DNA of 64,000 bases, taken from NCBI GenBank assembly GCA_025266875.1, contig JALLLT010000004.1:496001-560000 (forward strand). Direction: 5' to 3'. The stretch comes from Fennellomyces sp. T-0311 (taxonomy: Eukaryota; Mucoromycota; Mucoromycetes; Mucorales; Lichtheimiaceae). The position numbers were made by a program, and so were the translations under genes. The notes beneath the pieces were generated by a model, which saw nothing but the letters and a program-made list of their open reading frames with translations, did no database searches and had not been told where the DNA came from. Shown here piece after piece: positions 11,015 to 22,321 of the stretch; the first letter of the stretch is position 1; every line of letters starts with the position of its first letter.

Positions 11015-14000
11015 TGAAAGTAGCTTTAGAAAGAATATAACAAGGGGAGTCCTTAGAAAATGTGCAACAAAGTAATACTACAATCCATTTGCTTTCTTGC
11101 CTCATTGGCAATGCTGTGTGACAGAAGGGATTTACCATCCGAAAACCTTTACGAGCTAGTGTGCATCCCCCATCGTCCGGAAATCATCAGATCGCGCACA
11201 GAAGAGGCCTTGAAAGCGCAACCTGTAGTTGTCACTATTTTATTGCGCAAACCAGTGTCGGCTCGATGACCGAGTACAAAGTACAATAAGAACGATAGGG
11301 AAGAAATAGCCACGTGGTCATGACATTTTAAAGATCGTTTAATATGTGTTAACCGGGTTTCGTTTATTCACATTCATCTTAATGCCCGGTTTCTAACCAT
11401 GCACGAAGCCTATTCATCGATTGCATTATATCAAGGTTAATGGCGCTAAACATAATATCAACATCGTTCGGCATTTCCTGATGCGAGTATGAAATACAGG
11501 CGATCAACGAAATCAACGAGGTGGATAAAAAATTCGACAGTGTGGGAACGTAGCATCGCTATATCGGTGCTCTAGTAAAGATAACAACAGGATCTAAGAT
11601 GGTGTTGGTTATTATTGTCGAAGCATCAAAGTATTAAGATTAAACAGCACATGAAATATGATCCAGGCCCTCCGTCAATTAATGTACATAGCTATTACTT
11701 TTGTATTGGATCACCTTTCGAGAATATCATAGTATGGATACAATGAAGATACACTCAAGACATTTAAAATGTAAAACATCATCTTTTTTGTCAACGAGCA
11801 TCACATCAAAGTACAAACACGCATCTGTTCAGACGTTCAAAAGCTGCAAACTCTTTCAATGCAAGTCACCAAGAAAAAAAATGTCTCTCAGCAACACAAA
11901 TCTGAACAATGCATATTAATGGAATACGCATACAAACATACAGCTACTCCTGCAACTACCTTCAAAAAATTTATGCAGTCGCATAAATGCAATATCAGAG
12001 ACAACGAATCAAGGAAAGAAAAAACGACATCAACAAGAAAGTGCCAAACAAATTCCACTCACAAAAACGAGACACCCAGTCGGCGCAAAGCTTCTCAAGA
12101 CACTTGAAGCTATGAGACAAACCAAAATGAGTCATCGGTGCGATCATGGCAAAGGTTTACTCGGGATAACACCAGTTGTGTACGATTGGAACTTGCCCGG
12201 GAGATTGGCACGACGAGTGCATGGCTTTACCAAAGAAAAAATCAATATATAACCTCAAGTACGTAGCAAATTTCACTTGTATCAATAAGCTAAAAACTAT
12301 TGCACGGCGTTAAATCGGAAAATTTCGTATATAGCATTGATAACGAAGCGCGGTGGAGAAGTATGATACGATTCTAAACTGTAATCACACTGTACCGCTC
12401 CTGCCATTGAAACAAAAAAAGCCCCGTACCTCTCAGTAGATAGTCGGTAGTCGTCAAGAAGGTAGCGCGACTATGTATATACCTTCAGTAATGCTATTCC
12501 TGAGTCAAGCTGAAAAGCGACTTGAGCAGCTACTTATATTGAGACGCTTGCTGGACGAAGTGACAATAGCGATTACTTCCTAATAACAGTTGACATTCTT
12601 CGCGACTCAATTCAAGACAGAAAACAAAATAGATACGTACTACATTGCGCATAAAGCAACACATATGAAGTACACTGTGGTGTTTATCAGACCGGTAATG
12701 AGAAATCGCTTGCCCTTCCCGCGATGGGCGATTACTGTATGCATGGTTCAAGCGGATCAATATGTTACAGTATCTTGAGCTGCTAGCCCCATTGATGGTA
12801 CATGTTAAAAGGTTGAGGAAACGTATATGTGTATAACATTTTGATTCATCTACATATCCTTTATAGACATGCATCCAGTCCAGGGTTGGAGTTGACCACA
12901 AACAAAAAACAAATACGGAACGCTGGTTCGGAATTATTTGAGGGAACGACCATTGGAGAGGCATAACGCTAATATTTAACATATTTAGGGCTTATATCAT
13001 GCTCTCAATACTACTTTTGCCCTCTTCGGTTTATATGCAATCCCCGTGTATCGGTTTTGCGACTTACATGCAGATTTTTGTATACGCATGCCAGGTATAC
13101 ATATGGCCATCTTCTTAGAAGGACCCGTACTCCAAAAGTCGTAAACTTATTTGAATAGTTTCATATCTGCTTCTATAAACATACGGGTTCTCTTAGATAG
13201 AATAAAATAATTCAATCAAAAAATATGCATACAAGGTGCTCCTGCTAGTAGGAAATTACAGTAGCTCCATATCATAATACACAATAGCAGTCATTCCGAA
13301 TTGCACGCTCATGTTTAGCCTTGTGATTCCTGCTATATATTCTGTACTGTTCAGACATGCACATAACGTACGAAGGGACGGTTGCCCGAGGCCCCTTGGT
13401 CAATGGAGCGTCTTTGGAGCCATGCATACATTTGTAGCAATAACATTATGCTTTCAACGCTTCATCGCACGGGTAAAATATGAAAGTGGTGCATCAACTT
13501 TAAAAATTTAATGAGATGGAAACAAAAATTGATGTTGTCAAGAATGCCCACGGTACCACCATGGTAACGGCATAAATGTCAAACTCGCTTTTGTCACTAA
13601 GCAACAAAGGTCATCACAGTTATTTTAGACAGATAAGTTATTAGAAACAGCAACAAAGAATACTGGCGATAAAGCCTAAAAAGTGGGACATCGATGCATT
13701 ATTCACCATCTACCTTGTTATTCATCCTCGACCAATTAATTTCGACGCCCTGACTCATACTTTTTTTTTGATCTGGTCCGCTCACACATTAGGAAACGCG
13801 ATATAAGCCAGTGACAAGCCCCGTCCGTGTTCAGAAAATTCAACAAAGGAAGCACTCAAAGTAGGATGAACAGGCGAAGGAGCAGACAAATAATGCTTTG
13901 AAAGAGAGGAAGGAGATATTGCATTACATCAAAGAGGTGGAGGGTGGGAAAAAACGCTATAACAGGGCATGTGAAAATGTGTAGTCAGTGACTTTAATCG

Positions 14001-14072
14001 GGATTGACCGGTCTTTTGAAGCTCTTCTTGTTCTTTTTCCTCCCATTTAAAACCAAACTGCAACCAAAAAAA
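11015..14072. other. Three kilobases without a recognisable gene
   Basis: Only short ORFs are present (for example 11060-11269 plus, with a hydrophobic N-terminus, and 12530-12982 minus, 150 codons). None shows a domain, a credible splice chain or codon use like the neighbouring genes. The last part is the promoter of ETFA. Confidence 0.5.
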
Positions 14073-15287
14073 ATGTTGGCTAACACTGCACGCACAGCTC
14101 TTAAGGTAACAAAACTTGCGAGGTATTGACGTGTAAAGTTGCGAAAACTGAAAATGTCGAAAAATAAATCTAGGCACGACCCCTGTTCGCACAACGCTTC
14201 TATGCCACGGGTGCAGGTGCCAACACGTTGTTGGTTGTTGAGCACAAGGATGGCGCAATCAGTGGCGCGACATTGAATGCATTGACGGCAGCAGCCAAGT
14301 TGGGTGGTTCAGTGACAGCTCTTGTTGCTGGTGACGATGCCGTTGCCCAGTCGATTGCCAAGTACGCTGGCGTTTCCAAGGTATTGACAGCTAGTGATGC
14401 CTCATACAGCAAGAACTTGCCCGAAGATTTGGCACCTTTGCTTGTTGAGGTTACCAAGGCCAACAACTTTACGCACGTGTTTGCTGGTCATACTGCCGTT
14501 GGTAAGAACGTCTTGCCACGCGTGGCCGCTCTTTTGGACGTTGCTGCCATTTCGGATATCACTGGTGTTGAGTCGGAAGATACCTTTGTCCGCCCCATCT
14601 ATGCCGGTAACGCCATTGCCACCGTCAAGTCGGGTGATAACGTCAAGATCGTCACTGTCCGTGGCACTGCCTTTGAAGCTGCCGCTGAAGCCGGTAACAA
14701 CGCTGCTGTTGAAGCTGCTCCCGAAACCGCCAAAGCTGGTGTTGTTGAATGGGTCGGTGAGGAGATCCAGAAGAGCGATCGTCCTGACCTTGGTACCGCC
14801 AACCGTGTCATCTCCGGCGGCCGTGGTATGAAGAACGGTGAAAACTTCAAGTTGTTGTATGATTTGGCTGACAAGATGGGCGCTGCCGTTGGTGCTTCGC
14901 GTGCTGCTGTTGACGCTGGTTTCGTTGACAATTCCCTCCAAGTCGGTCAGACCGGCAAGATCGTTGCTCCAGGTATAGTGCTTAGGCCGTCGTTATGGAA
15001 GATGCATGGTTTACTCACCGAGTTGTGTTGTTGCTTTGAATTAGAGCTCTACGTTGCTGTTGGTAAGTCGGGTGTGCAGATTTGGCAGGGATACAGTTTT
15101 TTCTCACGGTTGCGTTTTTTTCTAATTAGGTATTTCTGGTGCCATCCAGCATTTGGCTGGTATGAAGGACTCCAAGACCATCGTTGCCATCAACAAGGAT
15201 GCCGACGCTCCCATCTTCCAAGTCGCCGACTACGGTCTGGTCGAGGATCTGTTCAAGGCTGTTCCAGAGATGACCGAAAAGTTGTAA
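14073..15287 (+). CDS. ETFA: Electron transfer flavoprotein alpha subunit, mitochondrial
   Basis: Matrix FAD protein that, with the beta subunit, passes electrons from acyl-CoA and other dehydrogenases to ETF:ubiquinone oxidoreductase. Four exons (14073-14105, 14174-14972, 15045-15062, 15130-15287) total 1,008 nt, or 335 residues, all junctions in frame. The N-terminus is a basic, Ala/Thr-rich targeting peptide ([11 protein letters not shown] then [13 protein letters not shown]). The ETF N-terminal domain follows with [20 protein letters not shown]. The C-terminal FAD domain shows [58 protein letters not shown] and [20 protein letters not shown]. Family members are about 330 residues, so it is complete. 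Exon 3 is only 18 nt and encodes LYVAV plus split codons. It converges on PPN1, with 302 bp between the stops. Confidence 0.97.
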
Positions 15288-15589
15288 ACTTCCTATTTAG
15301 ATATCGTTTTTCGTCCCCTTTTGCTTTGCGCTGTAGATTCCAACCCCCTCCTCTGTGTCTATTTTCATTCTCTTTTGTGATAAAAGGAACATCATATATC
15401 ATTCTGGTCAGGAAACTTGTTAAGGAGAAACGGGTATAACGCGTGTGGGGGTTTATACGGAAATGCCATGCTTGGCCAGCGTAGCAATAAAAAGCTAAAA
15501 CTAAACTGAGGGAGGCTATATTCTATTGATCAATTAAACACACGAACAAAATAATAGAAGGTAAATTCTCGAGGGGGACCGAGCACTCC
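15288..15589. other. Shared 3' region between convergent ETFA and PPN1
   Basis: Non-coding stretch between the TAA of ETFA and the TAA of PPN1. It should hold both 3' UTRs and polyadenylation sites; an AATAAA-like AGCAATAAAAAGC lies near 15482. Confidence 0.5.
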
Positions 15590-17288
15590 TTAATCATCAT
15601 CGGAATCGTTATCATCGGTATTCACTGTGACGTGGTCCATATACTGCTGATGGACCTTTTGATTGTCCATCATAAGGCTGAACGCCTTCTTCACACCCTC
15701 GCCGTCAAAAGCGTCTACTTGGAACACGTCGGACGCTCGGTATTCCAATGCAAAATTCTCGCTGCCTGAGGACAGGTCCAGATAGTATTGCTCCCAATCA
15801 CGAATGGTACCTACAGGGTACTCTCTGAATTACCCCGGGGAAAAAAAAGGGGGAGTTTTCGGTAAGTTGATGGAATTAGCTAAAGAAAAAAAATGCTCGA
15901 CATACTTGGTGCCCTTCACTTCGTAGTGGAATACACGGATGGATGGATTGAACGTTGGGATAATAGAGGGCGTGTTGAACAATGGTGTGATAAATTCACT
16001 GCTCTTCAAAGACTTTCGTTCAATTGTCTTTTTCTTCTTGAGGGCGCTCATCTGCTTGTACTTGCCGCCATCTTTGACGACGGCACTAAGGATATCATCT
16101 AATGACAATTTTAGATCCTTTCGGCCGTTACGTTTAAGTCTGGAATGGAAACTAACTGTTGAAATGGCCGGCAAAGTGGGCGATGATGGTATCTTTGTAG
16201 GTGCCAAGCAAATCCAGATATCCATCAGTGCATGCTTTAGTATAGTAAGCCTTTCCCTTTTTGCTTGTAGGAGGAATATGTGCACTATACAAATTGATTG
16301 TTACTAAAAAAAGCTTTTTCTTTGTGCCAATATTCAACTTACAGAATGTAGACTTTATATCCCTGCGCTTGGGATTCTTCCAAAACGTCCTTCATCCATT
16401 TCAAATGTGCAGATCCCATGCTACCTTCTTTATCACAATCTCCGTTACTCTTTTTGTTATGCTTGAAGAACATCAAAGTGTTGGTATGTATGGTCCGGAT
16501 TTTGCCAGGCACGACATCTTCGTAAAAGTAGCCTCCTTTTTCAAAGTGAGCTTTCGTCGTGTTCAAGCCGAAGGGTTCCCAAATCGATTCGATTGTTTTG
16601 AACTGTTTGTCGGTATCTTCGCAGCTGTTATGCGGATGCACGTCGTTGTTACCGATGACTGGGAGCTGTCAGGCAAGATTTAATTTCCCCCTTACTTTTT
16701 CTTTCTTCAAGAGATAATAGAAAGCTTACCACTTTGGTTGTTGAGATATCAAACACCTTGGTAAAATGGTTTACAACGGTCTTTTGTTCGGCAATAACGT
16801 TATCTTCAGAGCGTGGTAGGTTGTCGTCGCGATCCTATACATCTCAAGTTAATCCTTTTATTTATAAGATCTTGGTTGGTTTTTACATGACGCGCAGAAT
16901 CACCAGTGTAAATGACAAAGTCGACGTCTTTCAGGTTTTCTTTGATAAAGGCGAATGTTTTTTCGACCTATTGCTTCTGGTTAGAGGCGGAAAAATAAAT
17001 AGGGTTTTTATGGTTGCTAACCAGAGCAGGCGAAGAATCGCATTTTGTTCCTACGGCACCTAATGGGCCAGCATTTCCGTTGCCATCGTGACACAACATC
17101 TTTGGATCCGACCCTTCTACATAAGCCATATCCAAATGGATATCTTTTTTTTTCTCACACAGTCAGCTCTTTTCTCTCTTTTTTTCATTGTTGGATAATG
17201 TACCGGTCAGATGCACGAATTTACCCGTCAAGGCAGCAACAAGGTTAATCGTCCATAGTAAAAGAGCCGTGCGCAGAATGGCAGACAT
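15590..17288 (-). CDS. PPN1: Vacuolar endopolyphosphatase (calcineurin-like phosphoesterase)
   Basis: Cleaves long inorganic polyphosphate chains in the vacuole. The N-terminus is a signal anchor (ILRTALLLWTINLVAAL) leading directly to GKFVHLTDIHLD, whose D-x-H starts the binuclear metal site. Further metallophosphatase motifs are spread over small exons: DFVIYTGDSARHDRD, LPVIGNNDVHPHN, ILGHIPPT and HFAGHFNNDIL. The C-terminal block TPSIIPTFNPSIRVFHYEV followed by IRDWEQYYLDL is specific to endopolyphosphatases. A TAG after HFNS is not a real stop: a 58-bp GTTAGT...TTAG intron removes it and gives the canonical GHFNND. The last coding intron uses donor GTATGT. The protein ends in an Asp-rich tail (TDDNDSDDD). 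Yeast Ppn1 needs proteolytic maturation; a cleavage site cannot be seen here. Confidence 0.93.
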
Positions 17289-17785
17289 GATTGAAAGAAG
17301 GAAAGGAAGAAAAGATCTCTTCGCTTATTTTTCAGCGGCCCTGTCAATTTAAATAATTCCAATCAAAAAACAAGGAGAGAGGCGCGTGTGTTGTATCGCA
17401 CTAAATTGCTCTAGGGATATGTTCATGCTCCAATATTGCCTATTGTTGATAATTATGTTTCAAGAGGCGAGTGTATGCGCCCCTTTCTGACATATGGGCC
17501 TTCTGTACCCAAAAGACGATCAACCACTGACGACAGGCTATTGGACATTCAGGGGCCGAGGGTTTTTACTTCCCGTTATTATGTGCATGAAGCAATTTGG
17601 AGAGAAATTAACGGTTTTGAGTGAAAAGGAAACTAATATTTACAGAGTGATAATACTAAAAATGAACACAAGATAAGGTGATGCAACATATGCTGAGTGT
17701 GTGCGTGTGAGAGAGTGTATATGTGTGTGATTGCTATAGTGTGTATAATAATAGAGAGGGGTTTAGGATGGATAAAAAAAATCAT
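17289..17785. other. Promoter region of PPN1 / 3' flank of the Zn2Cys6 gene
   Basis: No gene seen. It includes a TG-rich tract around 17695-17745 (GTGTGTGCGTGTGAG-like). The right edge is the 3' UTR of the Zn2Cys6 gene, the left edge the promoter of PPN1. Confidence 0.5.
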
Positions 17786-20319
17786 CTACTGGTACATGAG
17801 CGTGCGAGCCCATTCGTCCGCCACCGAAATCAGCTCGAACGTGTAGTCGGCCGGCTCAATGTTCTTGGACGCGTCTGACGATGAAGCTCCCTTTCCTGAT
17901 GATGAGTTTGGTGACGAAGACGACGACGGCAAGCATGGATCGAAAGTGCTGAACGGCGAAGGGACTAAGCCCGCAGCGGTGTATGGTGCTAACGTGGTTG
18001 TTGATGCTTGGCTGAATGCCTCTGTCATGGCGACTGCAGCTGCAGCAGCAGCGGCTGCTGAGACTTGCTGACCTGCAGCAAATAGGTTATTGCTGCCATT
18101 TTTATTATCGTCGTGGCAGAGATCCGTGATCGCCGTAAATGCGTTGGCGTATGATAATCGTCCGTTGCTCGTGACTGTACTGCTGCTATTGTTGGCGGTG
18201 GGTACCGGTGTAGGCATCGATGGCAACGTGGGCGGTGGCTGAAGCGTCAAGTCGACCAGTCGTGCAAAATTGCGCATGTCACGAATATGCACATGTTCAA
18301 CAATGGCTCGTACATCTTCTAATGTCTTGCGGAACTGCATCTTTGCATCCTCGGCAACTTGGAGCATTGGATGCTCAAAATCAGCAGCATGTGTCAGAGC
18401 AGCAAAGATGGCCGAAAATGCTGTCAATCCAAACGTGTACATGAGACGCGGTTGTTGTATGGTCAGAGATACCAGGTGTGTGATGGTGTTGGCCAGTGTT
18501 CGTCGTCGCTCGCGATGGAGACGGTCATCCTGGTATCGGCAGCACATTACCAACGAGAGCTCCAAGTCGTAGCACACGAGGTGGAGGTTGGCAACGATGG
18601 ATGACATGGGGTCGTTGGGTGGACTCCACTGCAGACTTTCGGGCAAGTTGTCGCGCCATTGACTCACTTCTTCCAAAAGACCCAACGTTTGATTTTCCTC
18701 GTTCATGGTCCACATGCTTCGATTTTTCGTGTCGTAGGCGAAAAAGTGGATCACGCGTTCCATCAGGATCATCAATCGGCACAACTGACCAAAGCCCTCC
18801 AGGACACTTCTTTCCTGGGCATCATCTTCAGGTAATGGCGTAGGGAAATCTAACGCAATATCCCTGGCACGCAACATCCATGGTCGCTCAGTCATGCAAC
18901 TTTCCAGCTTGTCCATAACAAAGCATGTCCACAACACTCGTTTGCGCAACTCAATGTCGAATTGGGACATTTGGCTGCTGTAGTTGGTCGTGTGCAAGCC
19001 CAGTTCGAGGCACATGCGCACGGCCATGCCACTATACATCCACGCACGACTGGACCGGACACGCGAATCGCCCTCCTCGTTGTTGTTATAGGACGCCATA
19101 TAAAGCAGTGCAATCACTGTACTAACGCGTGGAACATCCAAAAAGTCGTCCACCAGCCGGCGAGCACGATTGTAAAAGATATGGCCTTGCACCGCGCTGT
19201 CGGATGCGACATGCTTTGCTGCATGAGCATACATGATGTTCAACAGCAGCGGGGTGATGAGCGGGCCTTTAACGTTGAGTTGATCAAAAAACATGCTGCG
19301 TGACAAGGTCGGCAGAATGGGATGGCATTGGCTAAAAAAGATATGGATCAGGTGTTCCTGAATCTGCCGCGATGGCATGTCGATGGGAGCGGTGTAGAAA
19401 TGCGGCAGGTTGGGTTCAGGAGACCAGCGCACAAAGTCTCCATAGTTGCGCCAGGGAGTGAGATTCTCGTCGTCCAGGTGCGGTGGGTCGTTATGCAACG
19501 TCAAGCGCACGAGCCCATCTGTGAGCTGCTCAATCATCTTGTCCGTGCGAGTGGTCGCATTGCCCGACGACGACGATTCCAACCCGTTGTGCGTTCCATT
19601 GTTAGCGCCGTTCGCGTTGCTCGTCGCGTTGCTGGTGCTGCTGCTTGTGCTCGTGCTATGGTGACGCGGCGGTGATCCTCCCGCAAACAGCGTGTCCCCT
19701 TTATCCTCAGCCAAGAAGATCTTTTCCTCGATGGCGGCGGCGGCGGAAAGACGCTGTTGTCGCTGCTGCTGCTCCTGGGCGCGCTCGGCAATGTCCTGCA
19801 GAAAGGTGTCGGGCATGGTCTCGTTCAACGGGTCCAGTTTGATGTATGTCTCGTCTGAGTTTTTCAAGTACATGCACTTTCGTCGTCGTGCTATAAAAAA
19901 TATACCGGGCAAAAAGAGATAAGCTTGGCCAGTTTCTCACATTATACTGCATATCGCCGTGCCAACGAACCTTTGCACTATCAAAGAGGCAAGGTGTCAA
20001 TAAGATCTCTTTGTTTAGCAAACAATCTGCTCCGTTACCTGCATACATGGCTGCTTTCCATCGCACTGACGTTCGGATAAAAAGGTTTAGTTTTGCGAGG
20101 GGAAAAAAAGGGGCGCCACGAACTTCGAAGCTCGAGCACATTACCTTGATCTTCTTCATCCGGCACGGATGACAGGCCCGGCCTACTTTTAGCCGCTTAT
20201 GTCTGCTGTCGTCTGCAATGGAGGGTTAGATTGAGCAGATCCTTTGCGGCAGACAAAGAAATGGGAGGGAAGAGGGGCGTGATTATACCTCGAAGTGGTA
20301 ATTCCAGAGTAGCAAACAT
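17786..20319 (-). CDS. Zn2Cys6 fungal transcription factor with fungal_trans domain
   Basis: Nuclear regulator, target unknown. Five exons: 20289-20319, 20145-20212, 20039-20065, 19971-19977 and 17786-19890. They total 2,238 nt, or 745 residues, in frame. The spliced zinc cluster is ACHPCRMKKIKC, then DGKQPCMQ, then CKARRRKC. This gives the exact C-x2-C-x6-C-x5-C-x2-C-x6-C spacing, but only if the 7-nt exon TGCAAAG, which supplies the fifth cysteine, is used. Skipping it creates a frameshift and early stop. Downstream come a Gln-rich coil, Ser/Thr/Asn-rich linker and the fungal_trans domain (about residues 180-450) with HIFFSQCHPILPTLSRSMFF and VRMCLELGLHTTNY. The C-terminus has an Ala-rich run and Ser/Pro-rich low-complexity sequence. 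Start is the ATG at 20317-20319, which splices in phase to the zinc-cluster exon. Confidence 0.88.
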
Positions 20320-21162
20320 TTAGGCAGGATTATGGCACGGGGAGTGGAACAAAGAAAAGGAAGTTGATATATAGTACACGGTAATAGGCGGTCTCGGGTA
20401 ATGTGAGGTGGAGAGTTGCTGCTATATGCAAAATGGATATAAATATATGAAACGGGGTTTGGGAAGAGAGGGAGACCGCAGAATGTACCTTTTTTTGTAG
20501 CTCGCTGCCTCGTGGATGCACACCGGCTATCGGTTTTGGAAAATTGAGCCTAAAAGCACAGGAAGAAGACGCAAAAACCGCTTTTGTTGAAAAGCTGTGG
20601 GTGGATTCAGGAGTTGGGGACCGACGGGCAACAGGTGGTCTGTAACTTAGGCTGGCCGTTCGCTGCGTGGGGTGCAAAAGCCAACGCTCGAGAGCCAATC
20701 AAAATGACGTCTCATTTGTACTCATAGTTTCCGTTGCCACGGTCAATCATTAGTCCTTTTGGCTCTGCTTCTCGCTTCCAGCATGGAACTTCCTTAGTGC
20801 CACATGGGAAGCGTCAACGGAAACGGCGATCCGTGTCTTTTGTGCTTGCGTAATATATTGCACCCTTCTTTGAACATGCCACTTTTTCAGGTGTCTCTTT
20901 TTCATTGCAGGACCCTGAAACTTGGCCGAAATTGTGTGCCCGCTCTTTTTTTTACCCAAAAAACGATCATTAGCCCCAACCGGCGATCCAAGTTGAAACA
21001 AATGACTTTCCACCCAGACAAAAACAGAAGACGAGGTCATGGTGGGTATTGCGTGTTGTATGTAACATATGTGTTTGCATGGGGGAGGAGGGTGGGTGGG
21101 AGGAATGAGTAATAAGAGCTAAATGTACAAAAACAGTATAAAAGAGAAAACATATATATTAT
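20320..21162. other. Intergenic between two regulator genes
   Basis: Promoter side of the Zn2Cys6 gene and 3' flank of the WRKY-like gene. Minus-strand ORFs at 20330-20698 and 20750-21040 and a plus-strand ORF at 20804-21112 show no known domain and are not called. Confidence 0.45.
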
Positions 21163-22321
21163 CTACACATCAACAATCCGTTGCACCTTGCCACACTCTT
21201 GGAGATGTTCCCCACGATACTTGATAAGGTATTCTCCGTTTTCTTTCCAAGTCACTGTCTTGTTTACAGGACAGCCCTAGGTTGTCTCGCTTAGCCTCGA
21301 AAATTTTTCCGATGTATTATTTTCTCCTGCTCACCTTGCTGCTGTTGGAGCATTTGTAGTAGATGCTTTTGTTGCCGGTCTTTTTCTGTACCGTGTTACC
21401 ATTGTTTTTCCAAAAATAGCCATCAAGGTAAGGGTATTCACGAGTCTCGACGATTTTGGTGATAGCCTGCATCTCCCGCCGTCGACGAGGAGGGGGTCGT
21501 TGCTGAGGAACGACCGGTTCTTGTGTTTGTGGAGGTGGAGAAGGATCCGGTTTTGTTAGCATGGGCGAGGCATAACTGTTGCGAAAAAAAAATAAATCCC
21601 CTTTTAGTATTTCCCCAGCCATAAAAAATTCCCCGGAATTTTGTGCGAACCTGGTCATTTGCAATAATGAGCTGGGTGTTGTATGTGATGAAGACGAGAG
21701 TGTATCAGGAGAGAAAGGGTTATAGTCGTCCAGCGGTGGCGGTGGTGGCTCATCTTGATTGGTGCCAAACGATGACCCCAGCGCAGAGTCTCGTCTAGCC
21801 ATTTGTACTGGCGGTGGACTAGAGCTTGATCGTTCGGTCTCATTAAACATAGCAACCGGTGCCTCTTGTTGAACTGGAGCCAGGAACGATCCTGTTGTTG
21901 CCACAGTAGCGAGTTGATGTTGCTGTAATAACAACATGTCCAACTCTTTCGCACGTAGCTTCGCTTCTTCCGTCCGCCGTTTGTCCTCTTCGACCTTGCT
22001 TAAAAGAATCAACTTTAAAAGCTCGGGCTGTGAACGATAATACATCAGCACATCCTGAAGATCGCATGAGATGGGATTGGTCATGTTTTGCTGCTGTTGT
22101 TGCCATGGGTCTGCAAATAGCGATGATGATTGATCTTCCTCTAGTTGTGGCTGTTGAAAGAACTGAAGGGGCGGTGAAGTCATATCGGGCGGTGAAGATG
22201 TCGATGAAGACTCGCTGGCGCTGTGATGAAAAGGCACCTGCTCATGATGATAGAGCGGCACCGGTTTGCTGACGCCTCCGATATTTGTATTGTCCCCTGC
22301 GGTGAAAATATACTCGTTCAT
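21163..22321 (-). CDS. Transcription factor with a WRKY-like (WRKY-GCM1 superfamily) zinc-binding domain
   Basis: Predicted DNA-binding protein. Exons 21651-22321, 21335-21575 and 21163-21276 give 341 residues. The N-terminal half is Ser/Pro/Gln-rich, with a charged helix (SKVEEDKRRTEEAKLRAKEL, residues ~106-125) likely to form a short coiled coil. The C-terminal domain reads EYPYLDGYFWKNNGNTVQKK, then TGNKSIYYKCSNSSKGCPVN, then KTVTWKENGEYLIKYRGEHL. It matches plant WRKY at DGYxW, YYKC, GCPVxK and YxGxH, but the WRKYGQK heptad is replaced by FWKNNGN. Zinc ligands would be C-x6-C and an H-x3-C end. The first intron (21576-21650, 75 bp) is a multiple of three and has a TACTAAA branch site, so reading through it would insert 25 residues. 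The stop follows shortly after the domain (QRIVDV). Target genes are unknown. Confidence 0.8.

Noticed and set aside
12530..12982. 150-codon minus-strand ORF
   Set aside because: No domain, no targeting or splice context, and composition like the surrounding non-coding DNA.
14402..14941. Long antisense ORF (179 codons) opposite ETFA
   Set aside because: It is a shadow of the GC-rich, codon-biased ETFA exon; no domain and no independent signals.
16090..16160. TAG directly after the GHFN metal-binding motif of PPN1, suggesting a frameshift
   Set aside because: A 58-bp intron (GTTAGT to TTAG) joins GHFN to NDIL, giving the family-typical GHFNND sequence.
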